Shown: positions 31,580 through 40,233 of the stretch, piece after piece
Layout of the letters: each line of letters opens with the position of its first letter
Numbering within the stretch: the stretch's first letter is position 1
From: Planctomycetales bacterium
GTDB taxonomy: Bacteria; Planctomycetota; Planctomycetia; Pirellulales; Thermoguttaceae
Length of the DNA stretch: 61,508 nt
Assembly: GCA_007119795.1 (NCBI GenBank)
Contig: SKOZ01000040.1
Span: 1-61,508, forward strand
Reading direction: 5' to 3'
Notes under the pieces: model-generated
The model's database searches: none
What the model saw: the letters and a program-made list of their open reading frames with translations, nothing else
Told to the model about the DNA's origin: nothing
Translations under genes and position numbers: made by a program

Positions 31580-32088
31580 CAAAGGCTCGGCGAGAGGGGA
31601 CAGAGGACAGAGGGGAAGACAGCAGCTTATGACCAGCCGAGGATGGACGCACTGGTAAGGGTCTCCGGCGAGGAGGAATTCGCCGTCTATCTGGCACCCT
31701 TGGGAAGGTCTTGGGAAGGTCTTAGGCCCGCAAGGATGCCGGCTGGGAGATGGAGGTAATCTGCGGCGGCCGTGCGCAAAATCCGGTCCGTATCGGGGTC
31801 GGCGCTCACGGCGCGGCCAACAAGGAGGCGAGGCGGGAGCCGCTCGCTTTACGCTCCGCGGCGGATGTGGTACGGTGATCCACGGCCCCTCGGGCTGGCT
31901 AGCGGGCGTGGCGTCTGCTGCCGCGTTTTCGGGTGCGACGGCGGCATCGACAGCGGCGGGCCGACGATACTGCCGGTGGATTCGCAGGCGCGCGCCGGCA
32001 CCGGGGTGCGCCAAGGAACGACCGCGGCCGCGCGGCACTGAAGCTCGCGCCCGGCCGCGTCCCTGCCCCTGACGCAAAGGAATAGAAT
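31580..32088. other. Intergenic region after hemH
   Basis: About 510 bases without a convincing gene. Immediately after the hemH stop is the heptad repeat (31598-31611). Further on is a tandem 11-base repeat (CTTGGGAAGGT twice, 31699-31720). The 10-base word GACCAGCCGA near 31632 matches the core of the 325/3473 repeats but the flanks do not pair clearly. The last bases carry the AAAGGA site of the next gene. Confidence 0.45.
31598..31611 (+). repeat. Heptad repeat just 3' of hemH
   Basis: GGACAGA GGACAGA, flanked by GAGAGG and GGGGAAGACAG, starts 18 bases after the hemH stop. Like the arrays at 3559 and 12063 it is G/A-rich on the coding strand with a 7-base period. Confidence 0.55.
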
Positions 32089-32865
32089 ATGGTTCCCGGC
32101 GATGAGAGGAGTCTGGCGGACGGGCTGGTATTCCAGAACTTCTCTTTGAAGGGTGCTACCCTCTCCCTGTGCGTTGTACCCAACGTGCTCTTCGTACCCA
32201 ATGCCGTCAGCCGCCTCTTCTCGAAGTGCGTGCGGATCGAGGCGGGCGATACGGTGTTCGATATCGGTACGGGGGTCGGCGTTCTGGCGGTCTGGGCCGG
32301 TTTGCAGTCGGCCGCCGAGATCCATGCGGTCGATCCCGTGGAGCAGCACTGCGAACTTGCCGAGCGGAACGTAGCCGCCCACGCCCTGGAGGGGAAGGTG
32401 CAGGTGTATCACGGAAGCCTCTTCGACCCGTTGCCGAAGGGCCTGGGGGCCGACGTGATCATCGGCGATGTCTCGGGCATCGCCGACGCGCCGGGCAAAG
32501 CCCTGGGCTGGTACTCCGATGACGTTCCCACCGGCGGCAGCGACGGTACCGAGGTGGTCAGCGAATTGATCCGCCGGGCCCCCCCCTACCTGAAGGACGG
32601 TGGACGACTCTATTTTCCGCTGGCTGTCGGCCTGTCCGACGGCGACCGTGTCCTGGCGGCGGCCGAGTCGTGCTTCGCTCAGGTGAAGCAGGTGGTGGAT
32701 GTCTGGTTTCCCCTTTCCGAGGAGGAGTACCGCCTCTGTTGCGGATGCCTGCCGCCCCACATGCTCGGCAAGCTCCAGCGGCGGGGGTCGCGCATGGCCT
32801 GGAACGGCCACATCTACGAGGCCACTTCGCCCACGGCCGGCGGCGGCCCGCGCCGGCCCCGGTGA
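32089..32865 (+). CDS. SAM-dependent methyltransferase, small class I
   Basis: A 258-residue class I methyltransferase. The SAM site is TVFDIGTGVGVLAVWAG (motif I, about residues 60-76) followed by the acidic AVDP in motif II and ADVIIGDVSGIAD at motif IV. The fold and the IGTGVGVLA form resemble the PrmA/PrmC group that methylates proteins or nucleobases, but the N-P-P-Y/F tetrapeptide of glutamine methylases is not seen, so the target is open. Start ATG 32089 follows AAAGGA by seven bases. The tail is Pro/Arg-rich. Confidence 0.8.
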   Translation: MVPGDERSLADGLVFQNFSLKGATLSLCVVPNVLFVPNAVSRLFSKCVRIEAGDTVFDIGTGVGVLAVWAGLQSAAEIHAVDPVEQHCELAERNVAAHALEGKVQVYHGSLFDPLPKGLGADVIIGDVSGIADAPGKALGWYSDDVPTGGSDGTEVVSELIRRAPPYLKDGGRLYFPLAVGLSDGDRVLAAAESCFAQVKQVVDVWFPLSEEEYRLCCGCLPPHMLGKLQRRGSRMAWNGHIYEATSPTAGGGPRRPR

Positions 32866-33049
32866 GCCCGGGAACGGCGGCGGCGGGGCAAAGGTCCGCG
32901 GCCGGTGCATCCGCTTCGCCCGCGAGGCGGACCCGGTGGGCTTGATGCCGGCGAGGATCGGTGGTGTGATAGTATCACCGCGCCCGCCGGGTGGGACCCG
33001 CGGCACTCCTCTTTCCGCATTCGCCCGTCACTTCGGTCAAGGAGCCGCC

Positions 33050-34105
<1,056 letters not shown>

Positions 34106-34197
34106 GACCGGCCCGCCGCCGGCCGAAGAACCCCATCCTCAGTTCGCTGGACCGGTTGGTGATGCCGGCGGCGGAGAAGCGGTGAGACAGCCGTCGC

Positions 34198-35103
34198 TCA
34201 GCCCCAACAATACCCGGCGAGAATGCCGCCGGTAAAGAGGATGCCGAAGGCCAGGTGCACCGCGGCAGTCTTCTCGACGACGCCCACCCAATGTGCCTGC
34301 CCTTTTCCGGGAGCATGGTAGATCGTGCGCCCCACGTGCCAGGCCAAGGGGAGCGAGACCAGGGCCGCCAGCGCCGCCACGGGGACGGCGCCCGCCCACA
34401 CAAGTCCCACGAGGATCGCGTAGGCCGAAGCCAGCATGGCAGCGAAGGCCCAGCGGCCGGCGGCCAGCCCCATGAGGCTGGCCTCGGTGTGGTAGCCGGA
34501 GTCGGTGTCGTCTTCGAGGTCGCGGAGGTTGTTGGCGAACAAGATCGCGGCCACGAGAAACCCCACCGGCAGCGACACGAGCACTGCCGACCACTCGAAG
34601 GCGGCCACCTGGACGAAATGGGCTCCGCTCACCGCAAGGGGACCCATCAGCAGGAAGACCAGCGGCTCGCCGAGGGCGCGGTACTTGTAGCCGATGGGAC
34701 CAGCGGTGTAGAAGAAGCCGCCTGCCAGCCCCAGGGCTCCGTAGACGAGAATCGGCCAACCGAGGTGCCAGTAAAGGAATATTCCCGCAAGTACCGCCAC
34801 AGCGAAGGCGAGAGCTGCCTCCCGGGCGACATCCTGCGGTCGGAGCAGCCCGCCGGTGAGAACCCCGCTGCCACCGAGCCGCCCCAAGCGATCGACGCCG
34901 CGGCGGAAGTCGACATAATCGTTGACCAGGTTGGTGCCCGCATGGAGGCAGACGCCGCCGAGCAGTGCTACGGCAGCCAGCGTCAGATCGATTGTTGCCG
35001 CCGTCTCCAAGGCCAAGACGGTGCCCAGCAGGATCGGCGTCACCGAGGCGGTGAAGGAGTAGGCCCGGAGGGCACGAAACCAGGGAGCGAGCGAATGCGG
35101 CAT
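34198..35103 (-). CDS. menA: 1,4-dihydroxy-2-naphthoate polyprenyltransferase
   Basis: Attaches the polyprenyl tail to dihydroxynaphthoate in menaquinone synthesis, in the inner membrane. The 301-residue protein (start ATG 35103, giving MPHSLAPWFRALRAYSF) has about eight hydrophobic helices. The two Asp-rich magnesium-diphosphate motifs of UbiA enzymes are present: NDYVDFRRGVD at 61-71 and NNLRDLEDD from 191. TNLVNDY and the SVTPILLGT start favour MenA over UbiA. The frame extends 33 residues upstream without similarity. No other men gene is in the window. Confidence 0.88.
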   Translation of the reverse strand: MPHSLAPWFRALRAYSFTASVTPILLGTVLALETAATIDLTLAAVALLGGVCLHAGTNLVNDYVDFRRGVDRLGRLGGSGVLTGGLLRPQDVAREAALAFAVAVLAGIFLYWHLGWPILVYGALGLAGGFFYTAGPIGYKYRALGEPLVFLLMGPLAVSGAHFVQVAAFEWSAVLVSLPVGFLVAAILFANNLRDLEDDTDSGYHTEASLMGLAAGRWAFAAMLASAYAILVGLVWAGAVPVAALAALVSLPLAWHVGRTIYHAPGKGQAHWVGVVEKTAAVHLAFGILFTGGILAGYCWG

Positions 35104-35378
35104 CAGTTGCGGGATCCCGGTGGCGGACTGGGAAGGCACGTCCCCCGAAGCGCAGCGAAAGGGGGGCGGTCGCGGGCAGGACGGTGCCTTGGAGAATTCC
35201 ACCTCGGCAGCCCATGTGTTCGCCGGTGGAGCTTGCCCGAGGGCCCGGACGACCTACCCCGGTGGGAAACGGCTACGCCATTCTTCTACCTTCCCCCGGC
35301 GGGGGCAAGCCCCGAGGCGCGCTGCGGTCATCGGGGGAGCCGGGTGATGGGAAGCCGGCGCGGAGCGTACCGGCGGCG

Positions 35379-36611
35379 CTACCGCTCCAGCAGGCGGCCG
35401 TAGACGGCGGCAACCTGGGCGGCCATGGCAGAAACCGAGAAGTGCTTTGCGTGATGCTGGAGGGCGCTTTCCCGCAGCCATGCCCACCCGACGGCGCCGC
35501 CGGTCACGAGGGTCAGGGCGCGGACGAGATCTTCGTGGTCGCCGGGCTTGAAGAGGAGGCCGTCGCGGCCGTCGCGGATGGCCTCGGGAATGCCCTCAAC
35601 GCGGCTGGCCACCACGGGGACGCCGGCGGCCATCGCCTCCAGGACGACCATGGGCATCCCCTCGCCGAAGAGGCTCGGCAGCACGAAGAGGTCCATCACC
35701 CTGAGCTCACGGTCCACGTCGGTAGTGAAACCCACCCAATCGACCAGGTCCCCGATGCCCAACTCGGCGATCAGGCCGAAGATCTCTTGACGGTACGATT
35801 CCGTCTCGAACGTCCCCACGGCGCGGAGCCGTACCCGGTCTCCGCCGGTCTTCAACGCCGCGACGGCCCGCAGGAGGATTTCCAGTCCCTTGCGGGGCCG
35901 GAAGAGGGCCACCGTTCCCAGCGTCCAGTGTGGATTGGCGGGATCCCGCATCGGCCGCGGGCGGCGGGCAGGGACGCCGTTGGGAACTACGGAAAGCTTC
36001 TCTTCCATCCCCCTCAGGCCGCGGAGCCGCCGGTAGAGGCTTGCGGAAACGGTCATCACCGCGCTTGCCTCTCTTAGGGCCACGCGCTCGCAGAGGGCGT
36101 TGAGGCGGTTCTGCCAGGGCCGCGTCGAGTCGTTCGCCGTGGGGCTGTGGACGTGGTACACCAGCGGAACACCGGCCCACCGAGCCGCCAGGGCGCCGAG
36201 CAGCAGCGTCCGCGGCGTGTGGGCGTGAACGATGCGGTACTGCACGCCACGAATGATCCGTGCCAGTGCCGCCGCGGGCCGGAGATCCAAACGGCCGCGC
36301 ATCGGCACCCGGTGCAGCGGTGCCTGCCGGCACGCGCGCATCGCGGGGAAGGCACCCGGCTTCACGCACGCCATCCCTACGGCGAACCCAAGGGCCGGCA
36401 ATTCCGCGGCCAGCAGGTCCTGCACTCGCTCCGCCCCCGCGTAGTGCTCTCCGTTGATCACTTGGAGCACGCGGACGGTCTGCCCGGCCGCCTCATCTGC
36501 AGCGGTGTCCCGGGCGAGCGGAGATTCCTCGACGCGTCCCTCGGCGACCGACAGCGTCGGGCAGTCGGCGGTCTTCCGGCTTCCGGTGACCGTACTGGCG
36601 GCTTCCAACAT
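35379..36611 (-). CDS. GT4-family glycosyltransferase
   Basis: A 410-residue GT-B glycosyltransferase. The N-terminal acceptor domain begins VRVLQVINGEHYAGAERVQ (the A-G-A-E loop). IVHAHTPRTLLLGALAA and PLVYHVHSP follow. The donor domain has VVPNGV, LGTVALFRPRKGLEILL, the LPSLFGEGMPMVVLEAMAAGVPVVAS segment with the E-x7-E motif that binds the nucleotide sugar, and EAIRDGRDGLLF. It probably works on a cell-surface polysaccharide or lipid-linked glycan. Start ATG 36611 is tentative; about 45 non-conserved residues precede the fold, and the frame remains open further upstream. Confidence 0.85.
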   Translation of the reverse strand: MLEAASTVTGSRKTADCPTLSVAEGRVEESPLARDTAADEAAGQTVRVLQVINGEHYAGAERVQDLLAAELPALGFAVGMACVKPGAFPAMRACRQAPLHRVPMRGRLDLRPAAALARIIRGVQYRIVHAHTPRTLLLGALAARWAGVPLVYHVHSPTANDSTRPWQNRLNALCERVALREASAVMTVSASLYRRLRGLRGMEEKLSVVPNGVPARRPRPMRDPANPHWTLGTVALFRPRKGLEILLRAVAALKTGGDRVRLRAVGTFETESYRQEIFGLIAELGIGDLVDWVGFTTDVDRELRVMDLFVLPSLFGEGMPMVVLEAMAAGVPVVASRVEGIPEAIRDGRDGLLFKPGDHEDLVRALTLVTGGAVGWAWLRESALQHHAKHFSVSAMAAQVAAVYGRLLER

Positions 36612-37102
36612 GGTGCATCTCGCGGGAAGTCTGGGATTGGCGCGGCCCGAAGGCGGCTCTCCGGAAGCGATTCGGGGAAGTGTGGCGGACAGTTCGGCAG
36701 CCCTGCTCGGACTTGCCCGCCAGCATCGCAGGAGCAACCGCTGTGCCGATCCGGGAGCCTGCCCGGAACGAGAAGCTGCTGCCGCCAGAGAATCCCTTCG
36801 TAGGCAAGAACTTAACACCGCCTACTCCTCCGACGTTGAACCCCCACTCCCGAAGGGGGCCTTCCGAGGAGACCATCGCCGAGATGCTCGCTGGCATCGC
36901 CCGTGGTAAACTGGCAACAGAGACTACCCACGGCGAGGGGCATTTCAGGGGGCGCGTTTCTCGGAGCCACGGTGTAACGCAGGGTGCCGTTGCGCATCAA
37001 AAACAATTAGGGGTGTCAAGCCCCATCGGTAGCCGGTTGGGGCGGTTCCTCGAATCCCCCCAGAATGTCGATGCAGGGGGTAACGCGAGAAGGCCGACGG
37101 CC
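36612..37102. other. Divergent intergenic region
   Basis: About 490 bases between the divergent glycosyltransferase and zinc-finger genes. Plus-strand frames here are low-complexity and I see no gene. No clear promoter hexamers; the GAGAAGG ribosome-binding site of the zinc-finger gene is at 37087-37093. Confidence 0.4.
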
Positions 37103-37354
37103 ATGAAATGTGAAGAACTGCTAGCGGCGCTGAACGAGTACGTAGACGGGGAGATCGACCCTGGCATCTGCGAGGCGTTCGAGTCGCATCTCCGCGACTG
37201 CAATCCCTGCCAGATCGTGATCGACAACATCCGGCAGACCATCACCCTGTTCAACGCCGGCAAGGCGGTCGAGTTACCGCCCGAGCTGCATCAGCGGCTC
37301 CACAACGCTCTGCGCCAGCGATGGCGGAACAAGTTCCCCGCTGCCGAGTCGTAG
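37103..37354 (+). CDS. Small zinc-finger (anti-sigma-like) protein
   Basis: An 83-residue soluble protein with the zf-HC2/anti-sigma zinc-binding fold: MKCEELLAALNEYVDGEID, then H29, C33 and C36 in SHLRDCNPCQ. Such domains (ZAS) hold ECF sigma factors inactive in response to redox or other signals. No sigma gene is adjacent and no membrane helix follows, so it resembles soluble RsrA-type proteins or a free zinc-binding regulator. The next gene, a small Cys-containing membrane protein, starts 56 bases downstream. Confidence 0.8.
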   Translation: MKCEELLAALNEYVDGEIDPGICEAFESHLRDCNPCQIVIDNIRQTITLFNAGKAVELPPELHQRLHNALRQRWRNKFPAAES

Positions 37355-37410
37355 CGCGACAGCCTGAGGGCGGAGAAGACGCTTGGGAACAAAGAAAGTG
37401 AGGCGTGATA

Positions 37411-37590
37411 ATGGGTTTCGATGGTTGGTGGACACTGCTCCTGGTGGTGGCGGCCTGGTACGTGCTGATGCGCTGGCTCCTGCCGGGGTTGGGCGTCCCG
37501 ACTTGCATGTCGGGTGCCTGCCGTACGGATCGCCCGGCGGCCGGTTGCACCGGACCGCGGCGGGAGGACTCTGAAGAGAGTCCGCGCTAG
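37411..37590 (+). CDS. Small membrane protein with CMSGAC motif
   Basis: A 59-residue protein: one transmembrane helix (WWTLLLVVAAWYVLMRWLLPGLG) followed by PTCMSGACR and a hydrophilic tail. ATG 37411 has GAGG seven bases upstream. The Cys pair next to a membrane anchor, beside a zinc-finger regulator, suggests metal binding or redox work; this is inference. The last codons form a perfect hairpin (37566-37583). Confidence 0.65.
   Translation: MGFDGWWTLLLVVAAWYVLMRWLLPGLGVPTCMSGACRTDRPAAGCTGPRREDSEESPR
37566..37583 (+). terminator. Hairpin at the 3' end of the small membrane gene
   Basis: GGACTCT, loop GAAG, AGAGTCC: perfect 7-bp stem ending five bases before the stop codon. No T-run. It is comparable to the palindromes at the stops of glyS and the Pro-rich gene. 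Confidence 0.4.
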
Positions 37591-37803
37591 GAAAGGGACG
37601 CATGCAATAGGGACCTTCCCGCCGAGACGAGATATACTTGTGCGGGGCGCCTCGGGGGCAGTCGCACGGTGAGGTGCGGCGGAGGGGGCGTTACGGCGGA
37701 GGGGCTGGCCGACCGGCGCTGCACTCGGTCCGCAAGGTGGGCGGCGACGGCGGGTTACGTTTTCTTCCAGGAGCGTCTCTTTCTTCCAGGAGCAACATTC
37801 TCG

Positions 37804-38364
37804 ATGATGTGGCTGCCCTGGGAGACGGCGGTCGACCTGAACCGCCATGCCGACCGGGTGGCCCGGCGGCGCTGCGGGGTGGTGGAGGCCGCCGACGGGC
37901 GGTTCGTTCGCCTGGTTCTGCGACCGTGGCCGAAGTGGGTCTCGCGGCCCGCGGTGCTGCTGACGGGCGCCGTCCGCCGCCGCCGTGCCGGGGACCGTTG
38001 CCGGCTCTATTACCATCAGCCTTGGGGGCACCCGCGCTACCTCGTGGTCAGCTACGTGGTCTCCGCGGCGGGCACCTCACTGGCGACGTTCTACCGCACC
38101 TTAGACGTCATCGACCACGTGGCTCGCCTGAAGGGGAGTGACGCCATCCTTTGCGACGCCGCCAACGAGCGCCTCACGCTGCGGATCATGGCCCGCCGGG
38201 GTTGGGAGCCCCACTGCCCCTCCCCCTGGCACCGCCACTTCATCAAGCGGTTCTACGGCGATTACCCCAGCCCGCCGGCGTGGCTTGCACGCCCGTCCTC
38301 AGCCATGACTGCCACCCCCCCGGATGAGTGCCCCTCTTGCGATTGGGACCGGCGGCTTGTATAG
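37804..38364 (+). CDS. Conserved hypothetical protein, planctomycete type
   Basis: A 186-residue protein with no recognised enzyme motif. Visible features are a basic N-terminal part (RHADRVARRRCG), a central YYHQPWGHPRYLVVSYVVSA segment, and a C-terminal block DAILCDAANERLTLRIMARRGWEPH then HRHFIKRFYGDYP. The latter reads like the end of an acetyltransferase-like fold (N-x-R ... G-W-E), but the acetyl-CoA loop is not seen. The start is taken as ATG 37804. A 19-base unit (TTTCTTCCAGGAGCGTCTC) is nearly duplicated at 37761-37798, giving two AGGAG sites. TATACT at 37633 may be a -10 box. Confidence 0.65.
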   Translation: MMWLPWETAVDLNRHADRVARRRCGVVEAADGRFVRLVLRPWPKWVSRPAVLLTGAVRRRRAGDRCRLYYHQPWGHPRYLVVSYVVSAAGTSLATFYRTLDVIDHVARLKGSDAILCDAANERLTLRIMARRGWEPHCPSPWHRHFIKRFYGDYPSPPAWLARPSSAMTATPPDECPSCDWDRRLV

Positions 38365-38450
38365 TCCAAGTTTGGCGCCGCGGCGGATCGGGCCGCCGCT
38401 CGGGGAGGGCGCGGTGTAACGAAGCGATTCCATGGGGCGCGGAGAACTCA

Positions 38451-38540
38451 GTGGGAACGAAGAAAACGGGAAAGGGACGACGGAAGATCGGCCGCAAGAA
38501 GCGGCGTATGCGGTCCAAGATCCGTCATCGCAAGGGTTGA
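38451..38540 (+). CDS. 29-residue basic protein, AURKAIP1/COX24-like
   Basis: A tiny gene: GTG 38451 with GGAG six bases upstream, TGA 38538-38540. The product is almost entirely Lys/Arg/Gly, with GRRKIGRKKRRMRSKIRHRK. This resembles the AURKAIP1/COX24 domain, the core of mitochondrial ribosomal protein mS38 and of small bacterial ribosome-bound peptides (bS22-like). A role at the small ribosomal subunit is a reasonable guess. The ribosome-binding site, in-frame GTG and a downstream terminator-like hairpin (38656) all support a real gene. Confidence 0.65.
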   Translation: MGTKKTGKGRRKIGRKKRRMRSKIRHRKG

Positions 38541-38655
38541 TGCCGACCGTAATGCGTGCAGGTCCGGTGCACTCGGCAGGAGTCTCTGGCGCCGGGCTGC
38601 AGGGGGAGGTCTCACCGCCGGCGAGGCTGCCGCGGCAAGGGCCTGACTGAACAAC

Positions 38656-38680
38656 GGTGATTGGTTCACCTTCTTTTTTC
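38656..38680 (+). terminator. Intrinsic terminator after the 29-residue gene
   Basis: GGTGA, loop TTGGT, TCACC, then TTCTTTTTT. The stem is short but the T-run is the best in this part of the window. Confidence 0.55.
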
Positions 38681-38686
38681 GATGCC

Positions 38687-38740
38687 GGTGCAGGGCCACC
38701 TGCCGGGCCATACCGGCCGAAAGGGCAGGTTGCCTGCACC
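38687..38740 (+). promoter_or_regulatory. Long hairpin in the pfp leader
   Basis: GGTGCAGG (38687-38694) pairs with CCTGCACC (38733-38740). Inside, ACCTGCC pairs with GGCAGGT, and GGCC with GGCC at the tip. The composite stem of about 54 bases lies 172 bases before the pfp start, directly after the preceding terminator. It may be a 5'-leader structure or an intergenic repeat. Confidence 0.45.
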
Positions 38741-38912
38741 AGGCACCAGGCCGTGAGGGGGCGTCTCCCTATCCGGACGGGGAGTATTCGATGTGGTGCC
38801 GGAGAGAGCGCCGGCAAGCGGCCCCCGCCGAAGTGAGTCGCCTTTTCGCGGGGGAGCCTTGGGTTACAACGTGGTCCATTCTGTAGTGTTTTCAAGGGAT
38901 TCGGAGCAAGCG

Positions 38913-40226
38913 ATGAGTACGACCCTCTCAAGACCCCCTCAGCTGGAATCGAACATTCGCCGTGCGGCAATCCTCTTTGCCGGGGGGCCGGCCCCGGCGG
39001 CCAACGCGGTGATCTCCACGGCCGCCGTTTCCTTCCTCCGCAACAACATTGACGTGCTGGGGATCCTTCACGGCTACTCGAATCTCGCCGAGTACGCTCC
39101 CGACAAGCCGCTCGAGGAGGGAAAGCACTATATCCGCCTGACCCACCAGGTTCTCAGGCGGACCCGCAACAGCCAGGGGGTGATGATCGGCACGGCGCGG
39201 ACGAACCCGGGGAAAAACGTCTCCGATCCCGCCCACTTCGCCGATCCCGAGCGGAGCGCGCCGCTGAAGGCCGTCTACGACGGTCTGATCTCCTTGGGGG
39301 TGGACGCCTTGATCTCCATCGGCGGCGACGACACCCTGAAGACGGCCAACAAGTTCAAGCTGTACCAGGACCAGCTCCCCCAGGGAAACCCGCGAATCCC
39401 CGTTGTCCATCTGCCGAAGACCATCGACAACGACTACATGGGGATCGATTTCACCTTCGGCTACTTCACGGCGGTGGAGTTCATCGCCACGGAGGTCCGC
39501 AACCTGCTGGCCGACGCCGAGGCCGCCCGGAGTTACTTCGTTGCCGAGGCGATGGGCCGTTCGGCCGGCTGGCTGGCCTACGGTGCCGCCATCGCCGGCG
39601 AGGCCAGCCTGGTGATCAGCGTCGAGGACATCACCGGCAAGTACGCCGCCGAAGAGGAACGCCCCGACCCGAAGAGCGGTGAGAAGAAGCGGCGCACGGT
39701 AATGAACCTCGACGAAGTGGTCAAGCGGGTCGTGGCCACGATGCGGACCCGCGAAGAGGCCGAGGGGAAGCCCTTCGGCGTCGTCGTGCTGGCCGAGGGC
39801 CTCGCCGAGTTTCTCCCCTTCGAGGAGATCGAGGGCGTGCCCCGCGACGAGCACGGCCACATCGCCATCGCCAAGCTCAATCTGGCCCGCTTCTTCTCCG
39901 ATCTGGTGGCCGTAGAATATGGGAAGCAGACCGGCAGGAAGAAGAAGATCACCGGCGTCCAGGTCGGCTACGAGGCCCGCTGCGCCCGTCCCCAGGCCTT
40001 CGACGTAATGCTCGGCAGCCAGCTCGGCGTGGGCGCCTACCGGGCCCTGGTCGAGAAACGGCTCGACGGGGTGATGGTCTCCATCCTCGGGCAACTGGAA
40101 CTGAACTACGTCCCCTTCGAGAAACTCGTCGATCCGAAGACGCTGGTTACCGTGGTCCGGTTCATCCAGCCGGGATCGGATTTCCATCGCCTGGCGAGGT
40201 TCCTGGAGACGTACGTCAACGATTGA
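38913..40226 (+). CDS. pfp: Pyrophosphate-dependent 6-phosphofructokinase
   Basis: Phosphorylates fructose-6-phosphate reversibly with pyrophosphate instead of ATP. In the 437-residue protein the donor-site loop reads ISIGGDDTLK (GGDD at 137-140). The second Asp replaces the Gly of ATP enzymes. The catalytic loop is PKTIDND (168-174) with Lys where ATP enzymes have Gly. Both substitutions are the accepted PPi signature. EAMGRSAGWLAYG and GVQVGYEARCARP complete the substrate site. ATG 38913 follows GGAG by six bases. rlmN begins 7 bases after the stop, so the two share a transcript. Confidence 0.92.
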   Translation: MSTTLSRPPQLESNIRRAAILFAGGPAPAANAVISTAAVSFLRNNIDVLGILHGYSNLAEYAPDKPLEEGKHYIRLTHQVLRRTRNSQGVMIGTARTNPGKNVSDPAHFADPERSAPLKAVYDGLISLGVDALISIGGDDTLKTANKFKLYQDQLPQGNPRIPVVHLPKTIDNDYMGIDFTFGYFTAVEFIATEVRNLLADAEAARSYFVAEAMGRSAGWLAYGAAIAGEASLVISVEDITGKYAAEEERPDPKSGEKKRRTVMNLDEVVKRVVATMRTREEAEGKPFGVVVLAEGLAEFLPFEEIEGVPRDEHGHIAIAKLNLARFFSDLVAVEYGKQTGRKKKITGVQVGYEARCARPQAFDVMLGSQLGVGAYRALVEKRLDGVMVSILGQLELNYVPFEKLVDPKTLVTVVRFIQPGSDFHRLARFLETYVND

Positions 40227-40233
40227 GCGACCC

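Noticed and set aside
31772..32041. Possible 89-residue protein between hemH and the methyltransferase
   Set aside because: Arg/Gly-rich with no ribosome-binding site and no pattern of a folded protein.
30548..32077. Minus-strand ORF of 509 codons over hemH and the following gap
   Set aside because: Low-complexity and antisense to a clear ferrochelatase; no start signal or domain.
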